Program-made: the position numbers and the translations under genes
In this document: positions 1-33,600 of the stretch, piece by piece
How the letters are laid out: each line of letters begins with the position of its first letter
Position numbering within the stretch: position 1 is the stretch's first letter
NCBI GenBank assembly: GCA_014843695.1
Contig: CM026404.1
Span: 2,960,409-3,024,408 of the forward strand
DNA length: 64,000 bases
Reading direction: 5' to 3'
Source: Archivesica marissinica
Taxonomy: Eukaryota; Mollusca; Bivalvia; Venerida; Vesicomyidae
Notes under the pieces: generated by a model
Told to the model about the DNA's origin: nothing
Database searches by the model: none
Seen by the model: the letters and a program-made list of their open reading frames with translations, nothing else

Positions 1-319
1 AATTGAAGCCAGGTGAACATTTTTTGGGAGATACGACAACGTTATTTCTCCCTCCAGAAGATTTTAGGGAGAAGTGGGGGCAATTTGAAATTAGTTTTGT
101 TTGGTGGTGTTGGGGAGAGGGGCATGCTCCTGTGTGCGTTTATGCATGAATCTTGAAGGCGAAGCTACGATTCCTCAATCGCTCTATAAATTGACTTCAC
201 TCAGTGTGAACTAAAACAGCAATTATGACTGGAAGGGGCTGGTGGCAATATTAGAGCTACATTCCAATGTCTTACATTTAGACAATAATATTGTACTTCT
301 GATAGCAGTTAAAGGAAAT
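1..319. other. Non-coding sequence before the first array
   Basis: I see no exon, SINE or TIR here. The 54-bp array begins at its right edge. Confidence 0.5.
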
Positions 320-2948
320 TGTTCCTCTATCTGTATGTACAGTTTCATCACCCTCGATACTAGACAGTTGGTGTGTTCCTCTATCTGTATGTACAGTTTC
401 ATCACCCTCGATACTAGACAGTTGGTGTGTTCCTCTATCTGTATGTACAGTTTCATCACCCTCTATACTAGACAGTTGGTTGTTGATGTGTTCCTCTATC
501 TGTATGTACAGTTTCATCACCCTTGATACTAGACAGTTGGTGTGTTCCTCTATCTGTATGTACAGTTTCATCACCCTCTATACTAGACAGTTGGTGTGTT
601 CCTCTATCTGTATGTACAGTTTCATCACCCTCGATACTAGACAGTTGGTGTGTTCCTCTATCTGTATGTACAGTTTCATCACCCTCTATACTAGATAGTT
701 GGTCATTGATGTGTTCTTCTCTCTGTATGTACAGTTTCATCACCCTCGATACTAGACAGTTGGTGTGTTCCTCTATCTGTATGTACAGTTTCATCATCCT
801 TAATACTAGACAGTTGGTCATTGATGTGTTCCTCTATCTGTATGTACAGTTTCATCACCCTCGATACTAGACAGTTGGTGTGTTCCTCTATCTGTATTTA
901 CAGTTTCATCATCCTTACTACTAGACAGTTGGTCATTGATGTGTTCCTCTATCTGTATGTACAGTTTCATCACACTCTATACTAGACAGTTGGTCATTGA
1001 TGTGTTCCTCTATCTGTATGTACAGTTTCATCACCCTCGATACTAGACAGTTGTTGTGTTCCTCTATCTGTATGTACAGTTTCATCACCCTCTATACTAG
1101 ACAGTTGATGTGTTCCTCTATCTGTATGTACAGTTTCATCACCCTCGATACTAGACAGTTGTTGTGTTCCTCTATCTGTATGTACAGTTTCATCACCCTC
1201 TATACTAGACAGTTGATGTGTTCCTCTATCTGTATGTACAGTTTCATCACCCTCGATACTAGACAGTTGTTGTGTTCCTCTATCTGTATGTACAGTTTCA
1301 TCACCCTCTATACTAGACAGTTGATGTGTTCCTCTATCTGTATGTACAGTTTCATCACCCTCGATACTAGACAGTTGTTGTGTTCCTCTATCTGTATGTA
1401 CAGTTTCATCACCCTCTATACTAGACAGTTGATGTGTTCCTCTATCTGTATGTACAGTTTCATCACCCTCGATACTAGACAGTTGGTGTGTTCCTCTATC
1501 TGTATGTACAGTTTCATCATCCTTAATACTAGACAGTTGGTCATTGATGTGTTCTTCTCTCTGTATGTACAGTTTCATCACCCTTGATACTAGACAGTTG
1601 GTCATTGATGTGTTCCTCTCTCTGTATGTACAGTTTCATCACCCTCGATACTAGACAGTTGGTCATTGATGTGTTCCTCTATCTGTGTGTACAGTTTCAT
1701 CACCCTCGATACTAGACAGTTGGTGTGTTCCTCTATCTGTATGTACAGTTTCATCACCCTCGATACTAGACAGTTGGTGTGTTCCTCTATCTGTATGTAC
1801 AGTTTCATCACCCTCAATACTAGACAGTTGGTGTGTTCCTCTATCTGTATGTACAGTTTCATCACCCTCGATACTAGACAGTTGGTGTGTTCCTCTATCT
1901 GTATGTACAGTTTCATCACCCTCGATACTAGACAGTTGGTCATTGATGTGTTCCTCTCTCTGTATGTACAGTTTCATCACCCTCGATACTAGACAGTTGG
2001 TGTGTTCCTCTATCTGTATGTACAGTTTCATCACCCACGATACTAGACAGTTGGTCATTGATGTGTTCCTCTATCTGTATGTACAGTTTCATCACCCTCG
2101 ATACTAGACAGTTGTTGTGTTCCTCTATCTGTATGTACAGTTTCATCACCCTCTATACTAGACAGTTGATGTGTTCCTCTATCTGTATGTACAGTTTCAT
2201 CTCCCTCGATACTAGACAGTTGGTGTGTTCCTCTATCTGTATGTACAGTTTCATCATCCTTAATACTAGACAGTTGGTCATTGATGTGTTCTTCTCTCTG
2301 TATGTACAGTTTCATCACCCTCGATACTAGACAGTTGGTCATTGATGTGTTCCTCTATCTGTGTGTACAGTTTCATCACCCTCGATACTAGACAGTTGGT
2401 GTGTTCCTCTATCTGTATGTACAGTTTCATCACCCTCGATACTAGACAGTTGGTGTGTTCCTCTATCTGTATGTACAGTTTCATCACCCTCAATACTAGA
2501 CAGTTGGTGTGTTCCTCTATCTGTATGTACAGTTTCATCACCCTCGATACTAGACAGTTGATGTGTTCCTCTATCTGTATGTACAGTTTCATCACCCTCG
2601 ATACTAGACAGTTGGTCATTGGTGTGTTCCTCTATCTGTATGTACAGTTTCATCACCCTCGATACTAGACAGTTGGTGTGTTCCTCTATCTGTATGTACA
2701 GTTTCATCACCCTCGATACTAGACAGTTGGTCATTGATGTGTTCCTCTATCTGTATGTACAGTTTCATCACCCTCGATACTAGACAGTTGGTGTGTTCCG
2801 CTATCTGTATGTACAGTTTCATCACCCTCTATACTAGACAGTTGGTCATTGATGTGTTCCTCTATCTGTATGTACAGTTTCATCACACTCTATACTAGAC
2901 AGTTGGTCATTGAGGTGTTCCTCTATCTGTATGTACAGTTTCATCACC
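320..2948. repeat. Minisatellite, 54-bp and 61-bp units, about 46 copies
   Basis: Tandem units contain the core TCTGTATGTACAGTTTCATC and end in ACTAGACAGTTGG. Two unit lengths alternate, 54 bp and 61 bp, the longer with 7 extra bases around GTCATTGAT. Between about 1003 and 1480 units alternate as 108-bp dimers (CTCGAT/CTCTAT variants). A private variant (CTGTGTGTACAG) recurs 676 bp apart near 1681 and 2357, showing block duplication. Open frames on both strands come from the repeat and are not genes. Confidence 0.97.
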
Positions 2949-3845
2949 TGCTCTGCTTCTCTCCTTTACAAGAGCCAACTTCTCATTGGTTGTTAACATA
3001 TATACATTGCACACTTTCGTTGGTCTAGCTAGTAAAGAAAATGAACATCAAATTTCTCATTTGTTAAGACCTGGGCTTTTAGCAGCTGATTCTCAGAAGA
3101 ATTCCGAGACACATGTTGACGTATCGGAAACAGTAATTGTTTTGCTGTTATAATTGTGAAAGAAACAGAGTGTAATTATTCTGTAGAGCTCGTTGATTGT
3201 ATCAAATAGGAGAAATAAATGTTTTCCCTGATATAGATTCGAATACTGATATTAACTTAGGAACCATAAATAATAATGCCAATAATTATAGTTGTGTATT
3301 GCATGAAATGTGAGAACTTCAAATGTGATTATGGCAGTTACTGTAAAATCCTGGTAGATCCCCAGCCATTAGACTGGAGAAAGATTTGGCTAGATTCAAC
3401 CTAGATATACCGGACACCATTTATACTGTAGAACACTATTTATTCACAAGCATTTATATTTCGCTAATTTTTAACCAATGTTATGTATAGTTGTGTTCCG
3501 GAGTTTAAGCATAGTTTTATAGTGATGTTACATTAAGTATATGGCACTGGAAATTACATGATACGGGCCTGGCTCCTGTATGGGAGAATGACACACAAAT
3601 GTTGAAAGTCCATAAAACAATTATTATGCAGGGAAACTGATAATGGGAGCAATTGTGTGAATAGGTTAATTTGCACATTAATTAAATGAACTTGTGTTTA
3701 AAAATTAAATGTATTGAAATAATAATACTGTTAATTACACATTATGTTGGTGTTGACATGTTAAGAATGAACTGATTTCACACGGATTTGCATCGATCTA
3801 CGACTTATAGCCAAAATGATTTCCGTTAACCATTATTATTGTTAT
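2949..3845. other. Non-repetitive A+T-rich non-coding stretch
   Basis: About 900 bases with frequent stops in all frames and no recognised element. Confidence 0.6.
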
Positions 3846-4035
3846 AACCTTACCTTGTAAAATTGGTTAGGTGAGCTGTGACTCGTATTATCAATACATG
3901 TTTTAGACGACTGCCATTATCGCGAGTGTGCTAATATTGTTATAAACTTACCTTGTAACATTGGTTAGGTGAGCTGTGACTCGTATTATCAATACATGTT
4001 TTAGACGACTGCCATTATCGCGAGTGTACTAATAT
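3846..4035. repeat. Two-copy direct repeat, 98-bp period
   Basis: The segment with TTGGTTAGGTGAGCTGTGAC occurs at 3863 and again at 3961, nearly identical over about 90 bases. Confidence 0.9.
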
Positions 4036-4269
4036 AATGCTCACAGCGTACTGCGAGGATATACGGAGATAACTGATTTAAAGCAAATCTACTTCCGGAT
4101 TTTACATATCGCGATACATCACAGATACGCGAATTCAAATTTCCACAAATTAATTGAACATGTTCAAAAATGTGAAAATCACGAAATAAAGTATTTGCGA
4201 AATGATGGGTATTACATCCGAGGACATTCACATCAAGAGGCTGGATCAAAGAGAAATTAGGAATCAAAA

Positions 4270-5195
4270 CAACGGTAGCTATCACTTGACATAGATTAGT
4301 AACTGAGACAACAGAAACCATACTAGTAGATGACACAATAGAAGCTATCACTCGATATAGAATAGTAACTGAGACAGCAGAAACCATACTAGTAGATGAC
4401 ACAATGAAAGCTATCACTCGACATAGAATAGTAACTGAGACAACAGAAACCATACTAGTAGATGACACAATAGAAGCTATCACTCGACATAGAATAGTAA
4501 CTGAGACAACAGAAACCATACTAGTAGATGACACAATAGAAGCTATCACTCGACAGAATAGTAACTGAGACAACAGAAACCATACTAGTAGATGACACAA
4601 TGGAAGCTATCACTTGACATAGAATAGTAACTGAGACAATGGAAACCATACTAGTAGATGACACAATGGAAGCTATCACTTGACATAGAATAGTAACTGA
4701 GACAACGGAAACCATACTAGTAGATGACACAATGGAAGCTATCACTTGACATAGAATAGTAACTGAGACAACGGAAACCATACTAGTAGATGACACAATG
4801 GAAGCTATCACTTGACATAGAATAGTAACTGAGACAACAGAAACCATACTAATAGATGACACAATGGAAGCTATCACTCGACATAGAATAGTAACTGAGA
4901 CAACAGAAACCATACTAATAGATGACACAATGGAAGCCATCACACAAACTAGACTAGTAGAAGACACAACGGAAACCGTGACTCAACCGAGACTGATAGT
5001 TGATGCAACGAAAGTCATCACTCAACCCACACCAATAGCAGACACAAATGAGTATCTGGCACAGTGGAAGCTGTCACTATGCCAAGACTAGTAGCTGACA
5101 CAACGAAAGCTGTCACTCAACCCAGACTAGTAGTCGACAGGATGGAAGCTGTCACTATACCAAGACTAGTAGCTGACACAACGAAAGCCATGGAT
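4270..5195. repeat. Minisatellite, 66-bp unit, diverging rightward
   Basis: About ten close copies of a 66-bp unit (core CATACTAGTAGATGACACAA, then GAAGCTATCACT) run to about 4950. More divergent copies continue to about 5195. The unit is 22 codons long, so open frames persist on both strands; none shows non-repeat coding sequence. Confidence 0.95.
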
Positions 5196-5558
5196 GTGAG
5201 CTCACTCTTAATCAGGATGGTCACTCTTTGCACAGTAAACTTTCACTTATTTTCACAGATTGTCCAGGTATTTATCATCTGATCTGTCTCATAATGACAG
5301 AATGTTGTGGCAGGGAATTATGTCACAGACACTACAATGATTAATTTCTAGTGGTGTATGAAATGGAATTTGAATACAGGTGTCAAGTAACTAATTGCAT
5401 TCTGTCTGCAAGTTTTCCTTTGTACTTGAACAAACACAAACAAGTATCAGCAGTAAATTACAGATATTTTTAAATTGGAAAATTACCCAGAAGCTCAGTG
5501 GACATTTCTTTTGAACAGACTATTGGTTGGTTTGTATTGTGGACAAGATCCACACACA
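5196..5558. other. Non-coding spacer
   Basis: No recognisable element between the 66-bp array and SINE-A. Confidence 0.5.
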
Positions 5559-5853
5559 CAGACGGATCTGTAGTCCAGTGATTAACACGTTGGACTTGTA
5601 ATCCAGGGATCGCAGGTTCGATCCCCCGTCTGACCCTAATACAATTAACAGTCTTTCAGATGGGATGTTAAACCAAGGTCTTGTGTCGGTGCTTTACACC
5701 GTACATGTAAACGAACCAGAGGAGACTCTGGAATTGGTATGTGTCTGTCTCATTGCACTATCCTCCACAAATCTAAAATGACTAATCTCTTCAGGAGGCG
5801 TCGCTCAAATGGGCAACCGGTAGCGACGATAAATAAACGTAAAACACACACAC
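5559..5853 (+). mobile_element. SINE-A, full-length tRNA-derived SINE
   Basis: The head is tRNA-like: CAGACGG at 5559-5565 pairs with CCGTCTG at 5626-5632, there is an A-box-like TGTAGTCCAGTG and a B box GGTTCGATCCC, and the anticodon loop CTTGTAA would give UGU (Thr-like). A body with GATGGGATGTTAAACC and GAGGAGACTCTGG follows, ending in AATAAACGTAAAACACACAC. Because it is fused to this dispersed body it is a SINE head, not a tRNA gene. Related copies lie at 11375, 39034, 45009, 46913 and 54305. Confidence 0.9.
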
Positions 5854-6491
5854 AGTTCCACACATTTAGCTGCTCAGTTTTACCATGCTCCAAACAGCAG
5901 ATGTTAGAACTGAGCTGTCCTTTGTGCATCTTCTTATATTATTAATGTTCATGACAAACTACAGGCAATTGCTTTATACTTCTTATTGATTATTGGCTTT
6001 AGGTGTCTTGCGGGTGATTAGTTTTTATTTTTGTTTCTTTTTAGATTTATATGAAGGTATACATGGCAGCAGTAGGGTAACCCTAACCCTAGTATTGATT
6101 AAGCTTTGGTATATTGGTGGAAAACACTAATCTCCTTGTTTACTAAGTGTGATAACGCTGATTGATTGGGCGCTTTTAGAGGGTTCGTCTGGTATTAAAG
6201 CAACAAATGTCAAATGTGATTGTCTATGTGATGCAAGATGAGTTGAATTTTAGAGATGGATTATTAAAATGTTGTTTTTTCTAGTGTCAGGTAAGTTATA
6301 ATATTAAATGTATTTGTTCGAGTATTGAAACTCGACAATATTTTATGGGTTCCTTTTTTTGCCATTTTTAATCAGAAATTTTAGTACAAATATATTTTGG
6401 CGTGACTAAACCAGATCATATTTATCCTGTCATGCTTTTACTTATTATTGTACAAATGATTTCATACTTATTTTCATATAAAAAAGCTCTA
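5854..6491. other. Non-coding spacer
   Basis: A+T-rich; no exon or element recognised. Confidence 0.5.
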
Positions 6492-7161
6492 GAGTGATGG
6501 AACCTATGCTCGGCGTAAATCCCACATATAATGACAAGTATAAAATGTTAATAGCACTTGCCATATATTATTATTTCTTAAGTTGTGAAAACAACTTTCA
6601 AAACACTCTTGTTGACAGTTTTAGCTTCATCACGTAATCTTGCTGCTCAATACAGCTATCGCAACTGTGTCGGTCGGCACCCGTTTATATGGGGAATTCA
6701 AGACTTCAGGTCACCTATGCATGGCGTACTTGTTATCTTTTATTTATCCACCATAACTTGTTGAATATCCGATTTTATATAGTACATCATTGAGTAAAAA
6801 CATTTATTGGTCTTAATCAGAAATGGTATAGAAACTATTTTTCGGGTTAGGTAGATTTTTTTAATTCAGATATCTACCTGAATTGCTCATACACCGTAAC
6901 AGTTTCGGTGGAAATATTCTCCCAATGATTTGCTTGTTTATATTTGTCTGCTGGACCAGTCACGTGACAGTTGCATCAGCCTACCGATACACTCAACGGA
7001 ATGCTATTGAACCAAGCTTCAGCTCTGTCAGCGAAATTAGTCTAGAACTATATAAATATTTTAAATACGGCTGAAAATGGAAAATACGCCGAGCATAGGA
7101 ATATGCCGAGCATAGGAATACGCCAAGCATAGGAATACGCCGAGCATAGGTTCCACCACTC
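6492..7161. mobile_element. Non-autonomous TIR element with TA flanks (Tc1/mariner-like size class)
   Basis: The left end reads GAGTGATGGAACCTATGCTC; the right end is its inverted counterpart (GAGCATAGGTTCCACCACTC). About 28 of 30 bases match, and TA lies on both sides (6490-6491 and 7162-7163). The 670-bp interior has no transposase frame. The right TIR has a small internal tandem expansion, listed separately. The superfamily is inferred from the TA flank only. Confidence 0.8.
7083..7151. repeat. 17-bp tandem repeat made from a TIR
   Basis: Four copies of AATACGCCGAGCATAGG lie next to the right TIR, whose own sequence supplies the unit. Confidence 0.9.
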
Positions 7162-7559
7162 TATATTGCAAGCACAAAACAATATAACCAGTACAGCTTT
7201 CTGAAGACATTCTTTGGGCTTCGTCGATTCCATACAAACAGATTAAAACTGTTCAGTATTTTGTACCTGGTAACCAAGATTTTAATCAATGTTTGGAAAG
7301 AAGGAAATGTGCTAGACATGATCAGTTCAATGATTGGTGGATATACAGTGTGCAAACATGGTTTCTCTTCATGAAGCATTAACACGCTACCTAATCTGAA
7401 GTAAGGCCAGTTACAGTTGTTGTTATAAATATTGTGTTTCATTATTTCCTGTCTGTGGATTTATGTAGGAAAAACAGCAGTTGTTTTATCGGGTGATAAA
7501 TATGAAGTTATCTCAAAGTGTTCACTTTTCGAGTTGAATAACTGACCCGCGTTCATTGT
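7162..7559. other. Non-coding spacer
   Basis: Short open frames only; no homology recognised. Confidence 0.5.
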
Positions 7560-8107
7560 CCGTCAGTATCTATGTCATTTCTGCATTCGTCGTCAGTACC
7601 AATGTCAGTACTCACATTGGTACCACCATTTGAGGACCAATGTCAGTAGCGCCGTTAGTACCTACATCAGTACCTATGTTGGTACCGCTTTCACCACCAC
7701 CATCAGTACTACTGTCATTACCTACATTTGTACTGCCGTCAATAGCTACATCAGTATCTGCATCAGTATCTACATCTGTACCATCATCAGTATCTACATC
7801 GGTACCATCATCAGTATCTACATCGGTACCATCATCAGTATCTACATCTGTACCATCATCAGTATCTACATCGGTACCATCATCAGTATCTACATCTGTA
7901 CCATCATCAGTATCTACATCGGTACCATCATCAGTATCTACATCGGTACCATCATCAGTATCTACATCGGTACCATCATCAGTATCTACATCGGTACCAT
8001 CATCAGTATCTACATCCTGTACCATCATCAGTATCTACATCTGTACCATCATCAGTATTTACATCGGTACCATCATCGGTATCTACATCAGTACCACCAT
8101 CAGTAGC
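7560..8107. repeat. Minisatellite, 24-bp unit
   Basis: The perfect core at about 7760-8015 repeats ATCAGTATCTACATC with GGTACCATC (24 bp). Degenerate ACATCAGTACC-type units flank it. The minus frame would read repeated DVDTDDGT, but an extra C near 8015 breaks it and no splice context supports coding. Confidence 0.95.
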
Positions 8108-8444
8108 TACGAAACTTCTTCCCTCGATAAGTTGTCTGAAACCATGTAGTCGGATGAACCTTCGCCTCACGTATACTTGGTTGACTTAAACTCCCAAAGC
8201 TAATATTAAATGAATCCATGCCAAATTAAAATGACACTTGCTTTTGTTTGTCTCGGGCGAGTGAGCCAGGAACAAGAGCATTTGGCCACATCCTTGACCT
8301 GTTTGAACAATTTCAATGCAGTCTTCCAGTGACTGAAGTTGACTTGATCGACAACATAACTAACCTGCTACAACCTTAAGGTTGAATAAACCATTCCATG
8401 TTAATCACTGCCTAACTAACATATGCATTTCTTGTACATTTCAG
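8108..8444. other. Sequence upstream of the first identified TTBK exon
   Basis: No coding sequence. A pyrimidine tract leads to the acceptor at 8443-8444. No core promoter is recognised, and upstream 5' UTR exons are likely but not seen. Confidence 0.4.
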
Positions 8445-8573
8445 GCTGTATGATGATAGATTAACCAGATCCACGGTAACAGTTATGAGGACATTGATTG
8501 GTCAGCATTGAGATCACATGACATGATGTGAGAACTTCATTTGTTGGGAGGACCGTGACCTGCAAGAGTAACT

Positions 8574-29989
<21,416 letters not shown>

Positions 29990-30227
29990 CTAGTCACATG
30001 ATCAATCCAAGTCACATGACCTCCAAATCTGTTCAGTTTAGTGTTTTTGTCTTGTGCAATTATCATTTCTTGAATCATCAGTGCAGAGCAGCTGTGCGGT
30101 GAGGTGAGCCATTAGTCTGTTGTGAAAGGTAATGTATAATTTTATATTTGCTTATTGTTGAGTGGGTTTTTTATGTGCTTTGTTTTTGCTGTGCATGTTG
30201 TAGATAGAGTTTCATAGTTTATGCAAA
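29990..30227 (+). other. TTBK 3' UTR and downstream sequence
   Basis: Sequence after the stop codon. No canonical AATAAA was seen, so the transcript end is unknown. Confidence 0.4.
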
Positions 30228-30290
30228 GTTTTTAGCTCGATTGCGAAACAAGTTAGTCTTCGATTGAGAAACAAGTGTAGTCTACAACTT
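30228..30290 (-). mobile_element. SINE-C tail fragment
   Basis: GCTCGATTGCGAAACAAG is present, then a near-repeat CGATTGAGAAACAAG. Confidence 0.6.
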
Positions 30291-30295
30291 TAGAC

Positions 30296-30470
30296 GTGAT
30301 GAAGCTATCCAGCTGGCTTGAAGCAGGCCAGTGGTTCTACCTGGGTGGCCGTTTGTGCCTGAATTACTGCTTGGGAGGGGGGCACCCTGGGAGGGGGGCA
30401 CCCTGGGAGGGGGGCACCCTGGGTCTTCTTCCGCCAAGAATAGCTGGAGAGTGGCCGGCCATACAACCTA
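30296..30470 (+). mobile_element. SINE-D, head missing, 3' end expanded
   Basis: ATGAAGCTATCCAGCTGGC, GTGGTTCTACCTGGGTGGCC and TAGCTGGAGAGTGG match SINE-D at 48030-48190. A GGGAGGGGGGCACCCT block is itself triplicated (about 30370-30422). Confidence 0.8.
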
Positions 30471-30676
30471 AACTGTTTGTGCAACATTAGTCCCCCATAC
30501 AACCTAAACTGTTTGTGCAACATTAGTCCCCCGTACAACCTAAACTGTTTGTGCGACATTAGTCCCCCATACAACCTAAACTGTTTGTGCAACATTAGTC
30601 CCCCATACAACCTAAACTGTTTGTGCAACATTAGTCCCCCATACAACCTAAACTGTTTGTGCAACATTAGTCCCCC
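30466..30676. repeat. Minisatellite, 36-bp unit, 6 copies, grown from the SINE-D 3' end
   Basis: Units join ATACAACCTAAACTGTTTGT with GCAACATTAGTCCCCC. They correspond to the SINE-D terminus (ATATGATCTTAACTGTTGGT at 48187). Confidence 0.93.
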
Positions 30677-30696
30677 AAAACAAACAAATGAACTTT

Positions 30697-33600
30697 AGAC
30701 TAATCGCTCTTGGCACCTCATTCTTGATGGAATCCACTACCACCATGTAGATTCATGAGGGAATCCACTACCACCATGTAGATTCATGATGGAATCCACT
30801 ACCATCATGTAGATTCATGATGGAATCCACTACCACCATGTAGATTCATGAGGGAATCCACCACCATCATGTAGATTCATGAGGGAATCCACTACCATCA
30901 TGTAGATTCATGAGGGAATCCATTACCATCATGTAGATTATTGATGGAATCCACTACCATCATGTAGATTATTGATGGAATCCATCACCATCATGTAGAT
31001 TATTGATGGAATCCACTACCATCATGTAGATTATTGATGGAATCCATCACCATCATGTAGATTCTTGATGGAATCCATCACCATCATGTAGATTCTTGAT
31101 GGAATCCACTACCATCATGTAGATTCTTGATGGAATCCACTACCATCATGTAGATTTTTGATGGAATCCACTACCATCATGTAGATTATTGATGGAATCC
31201 ATCACCATCATGTAGATTATTGATGGAATCCACCACCATCATGTAGATTATTGATGGAATCCATCACCATCATGTAGATTATTGATGGAATCCACTACCA
31301 TCATGTGGATTATTGATGGAATCCATCACCATCATGTAGATTCTTGATGGAATCCATCACCATCATGTAGATTCTTGATGGAATCCACTACCATCATGTA
31401 GATTCTTGATGGAATCCACTACCATCATGTAGATTTTTGATGGAATCCACTACCATCATGTAGATTATTGATGGAATCCATCACCATCATGTAGATTATT
31501 GATGGAATCCACCACCATCATGTAGATTATTGATGGAATCCATCACCATCATGTAGATTATTGATGGAATCCACTACCATCATGTGGATTATTGATGGAA
31601 TCCATCACCATCATGTAGATTCTTGATGGAATCCATCACCATCATGTAGATTCTTGATGGAATCCACTACCATCATGTAGATTCTTGATGGAATCCACTA
31701 CCATCATGTAGATTTTTGATGGAATCCACTACCATCATGTAGATTATTGATGGAATCCATTACCATCATGTAGATTATTGATGGAATCCACTACCATCAT
31801 GTAGATTATTGATGGAATCCATCACCATCATGTAGATTCTTGATGGAATCCACTACCATCATGTAGATTATTGATGGAATCCACTGCCATCATGTATATA
31901 TTGATGGAATCCACTGCCATCATGTAGATTCATGAGGGAATCCACTACCATCATGTAGATTCATGAGGGAATCCACTGCCATCATGTAGATTATTGATGG
32001 AATCCACTACCATCATGTAGATTCATGAGGGAATCCACCACCACCATGTAGATTATTGATGGAATCCACTACCATCATGTAGATTCATGAGGGAATCCAC
32101 CACCATCATGTATATTATTGATGGAATCCACTGCCATCATGTAGATTCTTGATGGAATCCACTACCATCATGTAGATTATTGATGGAATCCACTACCATC
32201 ATGTAGATTATTGATGGAATCTACTACCATCATGTAGATTATTGATGGAATCCACTACCATCATGTAGATTATTGATGGAATCCACACCATCATGTAGAT
32301 TCTTGATGGAATCCACTACCATCATGTAGATTATTGATGGAATCCACTGCCATCATGTAGATATTGATGGAATCCACTGCCATCATGTAGATTCATGAGG
32401 GAATCCACTACCATCATGTAGATTCATGAGGGAATCCACTGCCATCATGTAGATTATTGATGGAATCCACTACCATCATGTAGATTCATGAGGGAATCCA
32501 CCACCACCATGTAGATTATTGATGGAATCCACTACCATCATGTAGATTCATGAGGGAATCCACCACCATCATGTATATTATTGATGGAATCCACTGCCAT
32601 CATGTAGATTCTTGATGGAATCCACTACCATCATGTAGATTATTGATGGAATCCTGCCATCATGTAGATTCATGAGGGAATCCACTGCCATCATGTAGAT
32701 TCTTGATGGAATCCACTACCATCATGTAGATTATTGATGGAATCCACTACCATCATGTGGATTCTTGATGGAATCCACTACCATCATGTAGATTATTGAT
32801 GGAATCCACTACCATCATGTAGATTATTGATGGAATCCACTACCATCATGTAGATTATTGATGGAATCCACTACCATCATGTAGATTCTTGATGGAATCC
32901 ACTACCATCATGTAGATTTTTGATGGAATCCACTACCATCATGTAGATTATTGATGGAATCCATCACCATCATGTAGATTATTGATGGAATCCACCACCA
33001 TCATGTAGATTATTGATGGAATCCATCACCATCATGTAGATTATTGATGGAATCCACTACCATCATGTGGATTATTGATGGAATCCATCACCATCATGTA
33101 GATTCTTGATGGAATCCATCACCATCATGTAGATTCTTGATGGAATCCACTACCATCATGTAGATTCTTGATGGAATCCACTACCATCATGTAGATTTTT
33201 GATGGAATCCACTACCATCATGTAGATTATTGATGGAATCCATCACCATCATGTAGATTATTGATGGAATCCACCACCATCATGTAGATTATTGATGGAA
33301 TCCATCACCATCATGTAGATTATTGATGGAATCCACTACCATCATGTGGATTATTGATGGAATCCATCACCATCATGTAGATTCTTGATGGAATCCATCA
33401 CCATCATGTAGATTCTTGATGGAATCCACTACCATCATGTAGATTCTTGATGGAATCCACTACCATCATGTAGATTTTTGATGGAATCCACTACCATCAT
33501 GTAGATTATTGATGGAATCCATCACCATCATGTAGATTATTGATGGAATCCACCACCATCATGTAGATTCTTGATGGAATCCACTACCATCATGTAGATT

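Noticed and set aside
320..2948. CRISPR-like array
   Set aside because: Units are contiguous without unique spacers and the genome is eukaryotic.
5559..5632. Stand-alone tRNA-Thr gene
   Set aside because: Fused to a dispersed body with a SINE tail and present in several decayed copies; it is a SINE head.
7612..8028. Acidic protein of repeated DVDTDDGT on the minus strand
   Set aside because: Made of a 24-bp DNA repeat, broken by an indel, with shadow frames equally open on the other strand.
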